This document shows, piece after piece, positions 26,487-35,448 of a stretch of DNA of 64,000 bases (position 1 is its first letter; the number at the start of each line of letters is the position of its first letter). This DNA is from JACKNG01 sp040220855 (GTDB lineage Bacteria > Pseudomonadota > Gammaproteobacteria > Ga0077536). Position numbers and translations under genes: made by a program. Location: contig JAVJVZ010000073.1 in NCBI GenBank assembly GCA_040220855.1, forward strand, positions 1 through 64,000. The letters are read 5' to 3'. Under the pieces are notes generated by a model. That model worked only from the letters and a program-made list of their open reading frames with translations. It was not told the DNA's origin and did not search any database.

Positions 26487-27644
26487 ATGACCGGATACAG
26501 CATCATCGACGTCGACACCCACGTCAGCGAGGCGCCCGACCTGTGGACCAGCCGCGTACCGGAGCGCTGGCGCGAGGCGGTGCCGCGCGTCGGCACCGAC
26601 GCCCGCGGCATCGACTACTGGTACCTCGGCAAGCAGCCGCTGGCCAAGGTCGGTCTCGCGGCGACCGCCGGGCGCGGCTCGATGAAGACCCCGCCACGCG
26701 GATTCGCGGACATGCACCCGGGCGCCCATGATGCCGCCGCCCGCCTCGACTACATGGACGCGCTCGGCATCTGGGCCATGGTGCTCTACCCGAACGTGGG
26801 CGGGTTCGGCAACCAGGCCTTCCTCAAGCTCGGCGACCCCGAGCTCATGCTGACCTGCGTGCAGGTCTACAACGACTGGCAGACCGAGTGGGCGGCAGCC
26901 GCGCCCGAGCGCCTGCTGCCGATCACCTCGCTGCCGTTCTGGGACATCGAGGCCGCCGTCGCCGAGGTACGCCGCTGCGCAGCCATGGATCACCGCGGCA
27001 TCCTCTTCACCGGCGAGCCGCACGCCTTCGGGCAGCCGGTGATCGGCGACCCGCACTGGAACCCGCTGTGGGAGGTGGCCTGCGAGTTCGACCTGCCGGT
27101 GAGCTTCCACATCGGCTCGGGCAACATGGAAGGCGGGCTGAACCGCGACAAGCTGCGCCTCTACGGCAAGATGGCGACGTTCACCGAGATGTCGGTCGAA
27201 TTCTTCATGAGAAACGGCATGCAGCTCTCGGACCTCCTCATGAGCGGCGTGCTCGCGCGCTACCCGGACATCCGCTTCGTCTCGGTCGAGTCCGGCATCG
27301 GCTGGATCCCGTTCCTGCTCGAAGCGCTCGACTACCAGTTCGAAGGCAACGAAGTGCGCAGCGAGCGCGCCGACCTCGAGCTGCTCCCGTCGGAGTACTT
27401 CGCGCGCAACGTTTACGGCTGCTACTGGTTCGAGCAGGTCGCACCACGCCGCCTGCTCGACAAGGTGGGCGTGGACAACATCCTGTTCGAGACCGATTTC
27501 CCCCACCCCACCTCGCTCTACGGGGAGGAAGTGCGCGATCGCATCGCGCGCGGTCTCGCCGAGTGCGATGACCTCACGCGGCGTCGCATCCTGTGGGACA
27601 ACGCGGCGCGGCTGTACAAGGTGACGCCGCCGCCCGCGGCCTGA
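26487..27644 (+). CDS. amidohydrolase of the ACMSD-like (amidohydrolase_2) family
   Basis: The 385-aa protein begins MTGYSIIDVDTHVSEAPDLW with the family metal motif (D-x-D-x-H) and carries FHIGSGN, RFVSVESGIGWIP and the catalytic region ILFETDFPHPTSLYGE. Relatives are decarboxylases or hydrolases of aromatic or heterocyclic acids. The start ATG 26487 follows GGGGAGGG; the frame is open 34 codons upstream but without conserved sequence. It is divergent from the D-aminoacylase gene (171 nt). The next small gene starts 3 nt after its stop. Confidence 0.88.
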   Translation: MTGYSIIDVDTHVSEAPDLWTSRVPERWREAVPRVGTDARGIDYWYLGKQPLAKVGLAATAGRGSMKTPPRGFADMHPGAHDAAARLDYMDALGIWAMVLYPNVGGFGNQAFLKLGDPELMLTCVQVYNDWQTEWAAAAPERLLPITSLPFWDIEAAVAEVRRCAAMDHRGILFTGEPHAFGQPVIGDPHWNPLWEVACEFDLPVSFHIGSGNMEGGLNRDKLRLYGKMATFTEMSVEFFMRNGMQLSDLLMSGVLARYPDIRFVSVESGIGWIPFLLEALDYQFEGNEVRSERADLELLPSEYFARNVYGCYWFEQVAPRRLLDKVGVDNILFETDFPHPTSLYGEEVRDRIARGLAECDDLTRRRILWDNAARLYKVTPPPAA

Positions 27645-27647
27645 GCC

Positions 27648-27968
27648 ATGGCGCGCATCACCAGCGGGCACGTCGAGCTGCGCGAGGTCATTGCGCGAAA
27701 CGTCGCCGAGCTCGAGCACGAGTATCCGGAACGCCACTCCACCGCGTGGTTCTTCCTGCGCTACCTCAAGCGCGTGCAGCGCCATGCCGAGGGACCTTCC
27801 GCCCGTGGCTGCGACCGCGCGATGCGCGCCCTGACCCGCTTCTACGTCGACATGGACGACGCCGAGACAGACCTCGCGCGGCGCTTCGACGAAGTCTACT
27901 TCACGCACCGCAACGCCGTGGTCCTCGAGCGCCGTGCCGAGGACCGCGCACGTCGGCGCCTCGGCTGA
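27648..27968 (+). CDS. hypothetical protein of 106 aa, coupled to the amidohydrolase
   Basis: I do not recognise the family. The protein is soluble and mostly helical, with many Arg and Glu (VAELEHEYPERH, RRAEDRARRRLG) and aromatic clusters (TAWFFLRYLKR, TRFYVDMDD). Its ATG is 3 nt after the amidohydrolase stop, so the genes share a transcript. It may be an accessory protein of that enzyme. Confidence 0.7.
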   Translation: MARITSGHVELREVIARNVAELEHEYPERHSTAWFFLRYLKRVQRHAEGPSARGCDRAMRALTRFYVDMDDAETDLARRFDEVYFTHRNAVVLERRAEDRARRRLG

Positions 27969-28103
27969 GCGTGCGCTCGCGGCGGACGCGCCGCGGGCGC
28001 CCGCCCGGGTGCAGGGTGGTCTTTGCACAACCCGGCCTGGGCGCCGTCCCGGGGGAGCCGCCACGGCCGCGGCGCACCGGCCCGCGGGCATCGTCACCCG
28101 GCA

Positions 28104-28120
28104 GTTAAAAGTGCTTTAAC
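28104..28120. promoter_or_regulatory. inverted repeat upstream of a small gene
   Basis: GTTAAA (28104-28109), AGTGC, TTTAAC (28115-28120) is a perfect 6-bp inverted repeat in an AT-richer patch of the 220-nt gap before the 74-aa gene. TATACG (28129-28134) and TAGAAT (28155-28160) are candidate -10 boxes. It could be a regulator site. Confidence 0.35.
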
Positions 28121-28191
28121 CAATCGACTATACGCAGGCGCATGGAAGCTGCTCTAGAATCGCGCCCGGACCCATCACGAGGTGAAAGGTG

Positions 28192-28416
28192 ATGCCCCGC
28201 TACCAGCAGCAGTTCAATCTCGATGTCACCGACATCGACCTCATCGAACGCGCCCTGCGCGGCGAGATCGCGCGCCATTCGGTGCGCGGTAATGCCGACC
28301 TGGCCGATCCCGAGCGCCGCGCGCAGATGCGCGCCATCAACGAGGTGCTCGGCAAGATCCACAACCAGAAGATTTTCTACGCCCAGGTCAAGGTGCCCGG
28401 CGTGCCGGCCGGCTGA
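28192..28416 (+). CDS. small conserved-looking protein of 74 aa
   Basis: The sequence MPRYQQQFNLDVTDIDLIER begins a soluble, charged, helical protein with no Cys, signal or membrane segment. AGGTGAAAGG lies directly upstream of ATG 28192, and a GTG 3 nt before is an alternative. Codon use is like that of neighbouring genes. I do not recognise the family. It is probably transcribed alone and is followed by a hairpin. Confidence 0.7.
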   Translation: MPRYQQQFNLDVTDIDLIERALRGEIARHSVRGNADLADPERRAQMRAINEVLGKIHNQKIFYAQVKVPGVPAG

Positions 28417-28420
28417 GACC

Positions 28421-28436
28421 GGCCGCCGCAGCGGCC
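28421..28436 (+). terminator. short hairpin after the 74-aa gene
   Basis: GGCCGC-CGCA-GCGGCC is a perfect 6-bp stem starting 5 nt after the stop codon. No T-tract follows. Confidence 0.3.
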
Positions 28437-28545
28437 TACCAGCCCTCTATCCACCGCCACCCGATGCCGGCGCCGTGTCCACGCGGCGCGCCGTGCCTGC
28501 GCGTTCGGGCACAATAGCGCGCTCGGTACACGGAGGCGGTGATTC

Positions 28546-29385
28546 ATGAGCTGGTGGGGCAAGGTCGTCGGCGGCGCGTTCGGCTTCATGCTGGGTGGTC
28601 CGCTCGGCGCGCTGTTCGGCGCGGCGGTCGGACATCACTTCGATCGCGGTCTGGGGCGCCTCGAGGACGGCGGCCAGCCGTTCGGTGCCGGCCCGGACCA
28701 GGAGCGCATCCAGCTCGCCTTCTTCACTGCCACCTTTGCCGTGATGGGCCACGTGGCGAAAGCGGACGGTCGCGTCAGCCCGGACGAGATTGCGCATGCG
28801 CGCGCCGTCATGCACGAGATGAACCTGAACGCCGAGCAGACGCGGGTGGCACAGCGACTGTTCCGCGAGGGCAAGGAGCCGGGCTTCGACCTGGCCGGCG
28901 TGCTCGACCAGTTCCTGCGCGAGTGCCGGCGGCGTCACACGCTGTTGCAGATGTTCCTCGAGATCCAGCTGCACGCCGCCTATGCCGACGGCGCCCTGCA
29001 CGACGCCGAAGCCGTCGTGCTGCGCCGGATCGCCAATCGGCTCGGCTTCACCGCTGCGCAGTTCGCCCAGATCGACGCGCTCATCCGTGCCGCGCGCGGC
29101 CACGCGGGCAGCGCTGGCAGTGGTCGTCACGGCGGCGGTGCCGGCGGTCGCGCCGGCCCTGGCCGCAAGACCATGAGCGCGGCCGAGGCGCGCCAGATCC
29201 TGGGCGTCACCGCAACTGCCGGCGAGCACGAAATCAAGAATGCCTACCGGCGGCTCATGAGCCAGCACCATCCCGACAAGCTCATCGCGCGCGGTATGCC
29301 GGAGGAGATGGTCAAGGTGGCGACCACGCGCACGCAGGAAATCCGCACCGCCTACGAAACGCTGCGCAAGACGGTACGAGGCTGA
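28546..29385 (+). CDS. djlA: DjlA, membrane-anchored DnaJ-like co-chaperone
   Basis: The 279-aa protein has the DjlA layout. One N-terminal membrane segment contains repeated Gly (about 7-28, GGAFGFMLGGPLGALFGAAV). A TerB-like helical domain spans about 55-180 (FFTATFAVMGHVAKADGRV, YADGALHDAEAVVLRRI). A Gly-rich linker near 190 leads to a C-terminal J domain with the HPD motif (SQHHPDKLIARG). It stimulates DnaK at the inner membrane and in E. coli affects envelope stress signalling. GGAGG upstream of the ATG is a good ribosome binding site. This family points to Gammaproteobacteria. Confidence 0.95.
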   Translation: MSWWGKVVGGAFGFMLGGPLGALFGAAVGHHFDRGLGRLEDGGQPFGAGPDQERIQLAFFTATFAVMGHVAKADGRVSPDEIAHARAVMHEMNLNAEQTRVAQRLFREGKEPGFDLAGVLDQFLRECRRRHTLLQMFLEIQLHAAYADGALHDAEAVVLRRIANRLGFTAAQFAQIDALIRAARGHAGSAGSGRHGGGAGGRAGPGRKTMSAAEARQILGVTATAGEHEIKNAYRRLMSQHHPDKLIARGMPEEMVKVATTRTQEIRTAYETLRKTVRG

Positions 29386-29560
29386 ACGCCTGCGCGCAGC
29401 CGGCCGCCGCTCACGAGTGGTAATGCCGTGGCGGATCTGATTCAATCTTGCGCGCCGCAACAGCACCACTGCCCGGCACCAGGGACGGGCGACCGTGGAG
29501 GTGCCCGGGCACCGTCCGCGTGGATCTGGCGGTCCACGCGGCACGCGGAAACAAGAACAA

Positions 29561-32044
29561 GTGAACCCGACGAGCCTACTCGCCGATGCCATGGATGCGG
29601 TAACCGCCGACCCGCTTGCCGAGCGCCTGATCGAGGACGCGCCCTTTCTCGTCTGGGTTACCGACGCCGACGGCGGCGTGGTCTATTGCAACCCCGCCTG
29701 GCACGTATTCACCGGACTCGACTTCGGCCAGGCCAGCGGCGCCGGCTGGTGGGATGGCGTGCACGTCGAGGATCGTGCCCGCTGCCGTGCCGCGCTCGCC
29801 GCCGCCGGCGGTGAGATCGAGCTACGCATGCGCCGCCACGATAGCAGCTACCGCTGGCTGCACGCGCGCGTGCGCGAGCTCGGCCCCACCATCGATGGTA
29901 CCCACGGCTACGCCATCTACGGCGTCGACGTGACCGCCCTCCATCTTGCCCGCGAAGCCGAGTACAAGGCGCGCATGCGCCTCGAGCTTGCCATCGCCGG
30001 TGCCAACGAAGGCATCTGGGACCGACCGGACTACGATCGCGACGAGGAGTACTGGTCGCCGCGCATCTACGAACTGCTGGGCTACGAGGACCAGGCCTTT
30101 CCCGGCGGCTACAGCACCCTCCTCGACCTCGTGCACCCGGACGACCAGGCGCTGATCATCGACGGTCTCGGCGACGCTGCCGAGCATCGCGGCAGTTACG
30201 ATCAGGAATACCGCCTGCGCACGCGTTCCGGCGAGTATCGCTGGTTCCATTCGCGCGCCGTCATCATCCGCGACGCGCACGGGCACCCCGTCCGCATGAC
30301 CGGCTCGCTGGCCGACGTGCATGCCCGCAAGACCGCCGAGATGGCCTTGCGCGACGAGAAGCGCAAGGCCGAGGTGACGCTCGCCTCGCTCGCCGAAGGC
30401 GTCATCACCATCGATGACAACGGCATCGTCGAGTACATGAACGGCGCCGCCGAGCGCCTCACCAGCAGTGGCCCGGGCAGCTGGCGCGGCCAGGTCATCG
30501 ATGGCGTACTGCCGGCCGTCGACGACGACGGCAACCCGCTCGGACTGCAGGCGATCTGCCGCGAACTGGGCCAGGATGACCGGTTGACGCTCGAAGGCTT
30601 CCTGTCGCTGCGCCCCGGCAAGCGTACCGTGCTCGAGATTACCGTGGCCCCGCTCGGCGGTGGCCACCATGACCATGGCGGCGACATCGTCGTCCTGCGC
30701 GACGTCACCGAGGCACGCCGCATGGCGCGGCGCATGGCGCACCAGGCGACGCACGACCCGTTGACCAACCTCGTCAATCGCCGTGAGTTCGAGCGCCGCC
30801 TCGAGCGCATTCTGCGCAGCGCGCGCGACGACGGCTCGCGCCACGCGCTGTGCTACATCGACCTCGACCAGTTCAAGATCATCAACGACTCCTGCGGCCA
30901 CAGTGCCGGCGACGAGCTGCTCAAGCAGATCGCGCGCCTGCTGCGTGGCGCCGTGCGCAAGCGCGATACCGTGTGCCGGCTCGGCGGCGACGAGTTCGGC
31001 GTACTGATGGAACACTGCGACCTCGAACATGCCGTGCGCACGGCCGACACCATCCGCGAACGGACGCAGGCCTACCGCTTCAGCTGGGAAGGTCGCGGCT
31101 TCGCCATCGGCACCAGCATCGGGGTGGTCGCCGTAACCGCCGACAGCGACGACCTCGCCGGCGTCCTGCGCCGCGCCGATGCGGCCTGTTATGCCGCCAA
31201 GGAGCAGGGCCGCAACCGCGTGCACGTGTACCACGACGACGACGCCGAGATGGCACGCATGCACAGCGAGATGCGCTGGGTGGCCCGCATCAACCATGCG
31301 TTGGAAACGGATGCCTTCGAGTTGCACTACCAGGCCGTGCACGCCGCCGGCACGCAGCGTTCCGGCGCGCCCTACTACGAGTTCCTCCTGCGCATGCGCG
31401 AAGGCAGCGGCCTCGTCGCACCCGGCCAGTTCCTGCCGGCGGCGGAGCGCTATGGTCTTGCCGCCCGCGTCGACCGCTGGGTGGTCGCCAAGGCGCTCCG
31501 ACTCCTCGCCGGCGACGGCCTGCCCGACGGTGCCGACGCCGTGTGGGCCATCAATCTCTCAGGCGCCTCCTTCGGCGACGAATACTTCACCAGCTGGGTA
31601 GTCGACCAGCTCGCAGCGAGCGGCGTCGACGGCCGGCGCGTCTGCTTCGAGCTCACCGAGACCGCCGCCATCACCAACCACACCAGCGCCATCGTGTTCC
31701 TGGAGACGCTGCGCGAACGCGGCGTGCGCTTCGCCCTGGACGACTTCGGTTCCGGCCTCTCCTCCTTCGCCTACCTGAAAGCCCTGCCGGTCGACTTCCT
31801 CAAGATCGATGGCGTCTTCGTCCGCGACCTCGCCACCGACCGTATCGCCCACGGCATCGTCAAGGCGATCGTCGACATCGGCCACCTGATCGGATCGACG
31901 ACCATCGCCGAGTTCGTCGAGAACGAGGAAACCGCGCAGGAACTCGAACGCCTGGGCGCCGACTACCTGCAGGGCTACCACTTCGCGCGGCCGCGCCCGG
32001 CGGAGGTATCGGCAGGACCGGACAACGAGGCGAAGCTCGCCTGA
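29561..32044 (+). CDS. PAS-PAS-PAS-GGDEF-EAL cyclic-di-GMP signalling protein
   Basis: This is a soluble protein of about 827 aa. Three PAS regions (about 15-130, 135-255 and 265-385) precede a GGDEF domain with intact RLGGDEFGVLME (near 475) and an EAL domain. The EAL signature reads EFLLRM instead of EALLRW, but DDFGSGLSSFAYLKALPVDF and the following KIDG are intact, so phosphodiesterase activity is plausible. The start is uncertain: GTG 29561 is chosen because the stretch from an earlier GTG (29495) has non-coding-like third positions; ATG 29591 is also possible. Which activity dominates cannot be told from sequence. Confidence 0.88.
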   Translation: MNPTSLLADAMDAVTADPLAERLIEDAPFLVWVTDADGGVVYCNPAWHVFTGLDFGQASGAGWWDGVHVEDRARCRAALAAAGGEIELRMRRHDSSYRWLHARVRELGPTIDGTHGYAIYGVDVTALHLAREAEYKARMRLELAIAGANEGIWDRPDYDRDEEYWSPRIYELLGYEDQAFPGGYSTLLDLVHPDDQALIIDGLGDAAEHRGSYDQEYRLRTRSGEYRWFHSRAVIIRDAHGHPVRMTGSLADVHARKTAEMALRDEKRKAEVTLASLAEGVITIDDNGIVEYMNGAAERLTSSGPGSWRGQVIDGVLPAVDDDGNPLGLQAICRELGQDDRLTLEGFLSLRPGKRTVLEITVAPLGGGHHDHGGDIVVLRDVTEARRMARRMAHQATHDPLTNLVNRREFERRLERILRSARDDGSRHALCYIDLDQFKIINDSCGHSAGDELLKQIARLLRGAVRKRDTVCRLGGDEFGVLMEHCDLEHAVRTADTIRERTQAYRFSWEGRGFAIGTSIGVVAVTADSDDLAGVLRRADAACYAAKEQGRNRVHVYHDDDAEMARMHSEMRWVARINHALETDAFELHYQAVHAAGTQRSGAPYYEFLLRMREGSGLVAPGQFLPAAERYGLAARVDRWVVAKALRLLAGDGLPDGADAVWAINLSGASFGDEYFTSWVVDQLAASGVDGRRVCFELTETAAITNHTSAIVFLETLRERGVRFALDDFGSGLSSFAYLKALPVDFLKIDGVFVRDLATDRIAHGIVKAIVDIGHLIGSTTIAEFVENEETAQELERLGADYLQGYHFARPRPAEVSAGPDNEAKLA

Positions 32045-32182
32045 CGGGCCACGCGGGCGCGTAACCGATGGCGCCGGGGATTTGCATGTCCCGATGATGC
32101 CGACGACGCGACGCACGATGATCGCGACAACCCCTCAGTCAACACCGGTTGGTGAGGACTGTAGAGGCGTCACGGTGAAGGA

Positions 32183-32200
32183 GGGCTTTCGCCGAAGCCC
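32183..32200. terminator. hairpin between convergent genes
   Basis: GGGCTT (32183-32188), TCGCCG, AAGCCC (32195-32200) form a stem-loop extended by G-rich and C-rich flanks, between the convergent GGDEF-EAL and beta-lactamase-like genes. It probably ends transcription from both sides. Confidence 0.5.
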
Positions 32201-32235
32201 CCCGTCCCCGTATTGATTTCCCGTCAGCGCCCCGC

Positions 32236-33432
32236 TCAGTCGACCAGCGCCGCCATCACGAGGCTCGCGACCACGCCCATGCGCTCGAAGTGGTAGCTGT
32301 CCTCCATCAGTCCCGACGAGAGGAAGGCGAGCGTGAGATCGCGATCGGGATCGACGGTGAAACCGGTCGAGCCGGCGCCGAAGCCGCCGAAGGTACGCGG
32401 CGAGTTCATCACGCTGAACAGGCCGGGCAGGTTGCCTTCGCCGCGCATGAAAAAGCCGCACCCGATGCTGGCCGGGTACTCGATCCAGCCGCGCGTGCCG
32501 ATCCACATGTCGAACAGCACGTTGCGCAGCTCACCGGTGTGGTTGCGCGTGCAGAAATCGAGCATCGCCGGGGACAGGACGCGCACGCCGTCGAGTTCAC
32601 CGCCGCGACGCAGCATCTCGGCGAAGCGGTGGACGTCCTGCACGCTGGTCACGCAGCCGCCGCCCGGGATCTCGCAGCCGGGTTGCGCGAGCAACGCACC
32701 GAGCCCCTCCACGGCTTCGGGCGGCAGCAGCGCCGGGATGTTCTCGTAGGACACCTTCACCGGGCACATCCGCCCCTCGAGGTCGGCGCGCAGGCCGAGG
32801 CTGGTGCTGTGCATACCGAGCGGCGCGAAGAGGTCTTCTTCGAGCATCTGCGCGTAGCTGCGACCGCGGCCGTCGGCACGCAGGCAGAGCGCCGCGATGA
32901 TGCTGTGCCCGAGCAGGATGGAATAGTTCACGCGCTCGCCCGGTTGCGATTCGAGCGGCAGGCCGCAGGCGTACTCGACGACCCTGTCGATGTTGCTGAG
33001 CACCTCCGGTGGCACAGGCGGGATGGCCGACATGATGCCGCTGGTGTGCGTGAGCAGGTGGTACAGGTTGACCTTGTCCTTGCCCAGCGTGCCGAAGCCC
33101 GGGATGAGTTCCTCGACCGGCGCGTGCAGCTTTAGCAGCCCGCGTTCGACCAGCGACAGGGCCAGCACGTTGGTGAACTGCTTGGCCACCGACATGGTGG
33201 CAAAGACGCTGTCCGTCGCCATCGGCTTGCCGGCGGCGCGGTCGGCCCAGCCCTCGGTGAGATCGAGCACCACCTCGCCGCGGCGCGCGACCATCATGCG
33301 TACGCCGTGGCAGCGCCCGCCTTCGATGTCGCCGGCGATGTTCTCCTGCACGCGGGCGAGACGTGCGGCATCGAAGCCCTGGCGGCTGGCGGCGTCGGTG
33401 ACGCGTGTGCTCGGTTGTGGATTGGCGGCCAT
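32236..33432 (-). CDS. serine hydrolase of the beta-lactamase/esterase (class C-like) family
   Basis: The 398-aa protein carries the SxxK nucleophile motif (Ser81-Val-Ala-Lys84 in FATMSVAKQF), a Tyr block (VNYSILLGHS) in place of the YxN motif and a Gly-rich C-terminal strand region (GFGAGSTGFTVDPD). Such proteins include esterases (EstB-like), D-aminopeptidases and 6-aminohexanoate hydrolases; few are true beta-lactamases. There is no signal peptide from the chosen start (33432), so it is probably cytoplasmic. In-frame sequence upstream of this Met looks non-coding. Confidence 0.88.
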   Translation of the reverse strand: MAANPQPSTRVTDAASRQGFDAARLARVQENIAGDIEGGRCHGVRMMVARRGEVVLDLTEGWADRAAGKPMATDSVFATMSVAKQFTNVLALSLVERGLLKLHAPVEELIPGFGTLGKDKVNLYHLLTHTSGIMSAIPPVPPEVLSNIDRVVEYACGLPLESQPGERVNYSILLGHSIIAALCLRADGRGRSYAQMLEEDLFAPLGMHSTSLGLRADLEGRMCPVKVSYENIPALLPPEAVEGLGALLAQPGCEIPGGGCVTSVQDVHRFAEMLRRGGELDGVRVLSPAMLDFCTRNHTGELRNVLFDMWIGTRGWIEYPASIGCGFFMRGEGNLPGLFSVMNSPRTFGGFGAGSTGFTVDPDRDLTLAFLSSGLMEDSYHFERMGVVASLVMAALVD

Positions 33433-33598
33433 GTTGTTCTCCCCTGCTACATTGGTGGTCCGCAGGCACGGCTTTGTGCCGCGCCCATCTGCCGCGCAGT
33501 ATAGGCCTGCCCGGGGCGCGGGGCGCGCGAGCCCGTGGCGGCCGTCGCGGGCGGCGCTCGACGGCAACGCGACCGGGCGCGCACCGCGCGTCCCGTCA

Positions 33599-34429
33599 TC
33601 AGGCTCCCGTCGCGTCCCCCGGACGCGGTGGCACACCGTACTTCTCCACCCACGCGCGACGCTGCTCGAAGGGCTGGGCAACATAGTCGCGCATGCGCGC
33701 CATGGCCTCGTCGGTGACGATGGTCTTGAGCCATTCCTCGGCCTCGATCCTGAGCCCTTCCTCGATCGGCAGGTTGGCGCCGCGATTGATCACGCGCTTG
33801 GCGGCGGTGACCGACACCGGCGCCGAGGCGGCCAGGCCCTGCGCAATCTCGATGGCGCGCGCACGGGCATCCGTCGCGAGTTCCGTCACCAGCCCGAGTT
33901 CGAGCGCGCCCTCGGGCGTCACCGTGCGGCTGCGCATGAGGAAGTCCATGGCACGGCCGTGGCCGATGATACGCGCCAGCAGCTGCGAACCAGTGCCGGT
34001 GAGGATACCGAGCGCGACCTCGGGAAAACCGATACGGTAGTCACCGCGCTGGGCGACGCGGATATCGCAGTTGAGCGACAGCTCGAGGCCGCAGCCCATG
34101 GTGTCGCCGGTCATGCCGACCACGATCGGCTTGTCGAGCCAGGCGAGCGAACGCAGCAGGGTGTGGTAGCCGTAGATCAGGCCGTGCCCCGCGCGCTCCA
34201 GTGCCGCGCGATCGCCGTCCATCTCCACCAGTTCCTCGACGCTGTAGTGGGTGATGTAGCGATCGGGCACGGCGCCCGTCAGGACCACGGCGCGCACGTC
34301 GGGCGCGCGCCACTCGCCGATGAGTTCGCCGAGTTCGCCGATCGCCGGGCCGATCATGTAGTTGGTGGGTGGATTGTGATATGCGGCGACGAAGACGCCG
34401 TCGCGCTGTTCGGTGTGCCAGTACTGCAT
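33599..34429 (-). CDS. enoyl-CoA hydratase/isomerase family protein
   Basis: The 276-aa crotonase-fold protein contains VRAVVLTGAVPDRYITHYS, an oxyanion-hole block VGMTGDTMGCGLELSLNCDI and RIGFPEVALGILTGTGS. The usual catalytic Glu of hydratases is in the region GFPEVALG; the second acidic residue is less clear, so it may be an isomerase or hydrolase. It probably works in fatty or aromatic acyl-CoA degradation. The start at 34429 (MQYWHTEQRDGVFV) fits the family N-terminus. Confidence 0.9.
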   Translation of the reverse strand: MQYWHTEQRDGVFVAAYHNPPTNYMIGPAIGELGELIGEWRAPDVRAVVLTGAVPDRYITHYSVEELVEMDGDRAALERAGHGLIYGYHTLLRSLAWLDKPIVVGMTGDTMGCGLELSLNCDIRVAQRGDYRIGFPEVALGILTGTGSQLLARIIGHGRAMDFLMRSRTVTPEGALELGLVTELATDARARAIEIAQGLAASAPVSVTAAKRVINRGANLPIEEGLRIEAEEWLKTIVTDEAMARMRDYVAQPFEQRRAWVEKYGVPPRPGDATGA

Positions 34430-34749
34430 GGATGCTCTCTCCCCTGGGTGATGCCTGGACGGCCGCAGGCGACCGCCTTGCGCCCTACGGTAACGGCGCG
34501 CCGCGCGGCTTGTCATCACGCCGCCCGGGCGCGACGGTGCCACTGCCGTCGCCGATGTTGTGCTTGTCGCCCACCCCGCTCACGCGCGCTCGAGCACGCC
34601 CACGGCACCCGGCCACACCGGCACGCCGCCATTCCGCTCCGCTGACCGCAACGTGCCCGCTACGGTCGCCGCACGCCGCAACTCGCAGGCGCCTGATGTA
34701 ACCTGGATGCTGCCCGCACCCGGCGGGCTGTCCCGCGGAGGACCGGACG
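34430..34749. other. divergent intergenic region without a gene
   Basis: This 320-nt region lies between the enoyl-CoA hydratase gene and the DUF1330 gene. Open frames here have non-coding codon use. It should hold both promoters, but I could not identify a convincing pair of boxes. Confidence 0.5.
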
Positions 34750-35109
34750 TTGCCCCACATCGACCCCACCGGCGCGCAGCTGCGCGCGCTCGCCGAAGCC
34801 GCGCTCGACGGCCCCATCGTGATGTTGAACCTGCTGCGTTTCGCCGCCGACGGCGGCGCAGAGCGCTATGCCCGTTACATCGAGGCCGCGACGCCGCATC
34901 TTGAACGGGCTGGCGGCAAGCTGCGCTTTCTCGGCGACGCGCGTGCGACCGTGATCGGGGACGAGGACTGGGACGAGGTGCTGCTCGTCGAGTATCCGTC
35001 GTGCGAGGCCTTCCTCACGATGATCCGCGATCCGGATTACCCGTCGGGACTGCGCAGCGCCGCGCTCGCCGATTCACGGCTCATCTGTACCACGGCGCGG
35101 CGTGGCTGA
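34750..35109 (+). CDS. DUF1330-family protein
   Basis: This 119-aa ferredoxin-like-fold protein has GPIVMLNLLRF, RYARYIEAATPHL, GGKLRFLGDARATVIGDE, EVLLVEYPSCEAFLTMIRDP and RSAALADSRL, the usual blocks of DUF1330. Members resemble EthD and dimeric alpha-beta-barrel monooxygenases; function is unknown. The start is TTG 34750, chosen because GGAGG lies 9 nt upstream and homology starts near GPIVMLNLL. Confidence 0.85.
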   Translation: MPHIDPTGAQLRALAEAALDGPIVMLNLLRFAADGGAERYARYIEAATPHLERAGGKLRFLGDARATVIGDEDWDEVLLVEYPSCEAFLTMIRDPDYPSGLRSAALADSRLICTTARRG

Positions 35110-35448
35110 GCGCCGCTACCCGCGGGCAGCATTCAGAATTTCCCGATGTACGTACCTCCGCACTTCGAAGAACGCCGCCCCAATGCCCTCCACCGCGTAA
35201 TTCGCGCGCATCCGCTCGGCTTTCCCGTGCGCAGCGGCGTAGGGCGCTGATTACATGGCCAACGTCACGCTGGAGTTGCTCGACACGGACAAGTGACTTG
35301 AAAGGCCGCAACCACGCGCTGCTCGTGCGGCCGGACAGCGCTGCTGAGCGTCCGTCGCCGGCATGGACGGCGCGCCCCGCGCGGGGATAAAAAGGACGAC
35401 GGTACCGGGTATCACCGCCCGCGTCACAGACCTGGGGAGGAACGAGAC
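35110..35448. other. intergenic region without a gene
   Basis: In these 339 nt no frame shows coding-type third positions over more than about 20 codons. The 3' part (from about 35390) is the leader of the outer-membrane protein gene, with GGGGAGGAA as its ribosome binding site. A CGCGCCCCGCGCGGGG-type GC palindrome lies near 35371-35386. Confidence 0.5.

Noticed and set aside
29495..29560. N-terminal extension of the GGDEF-EAL protein from an upstream GTG
   Set aside because: Codons between the two GTGs have non-coding third positions and encode a Gly/Arg/Pro-rich stretch outside any domain.
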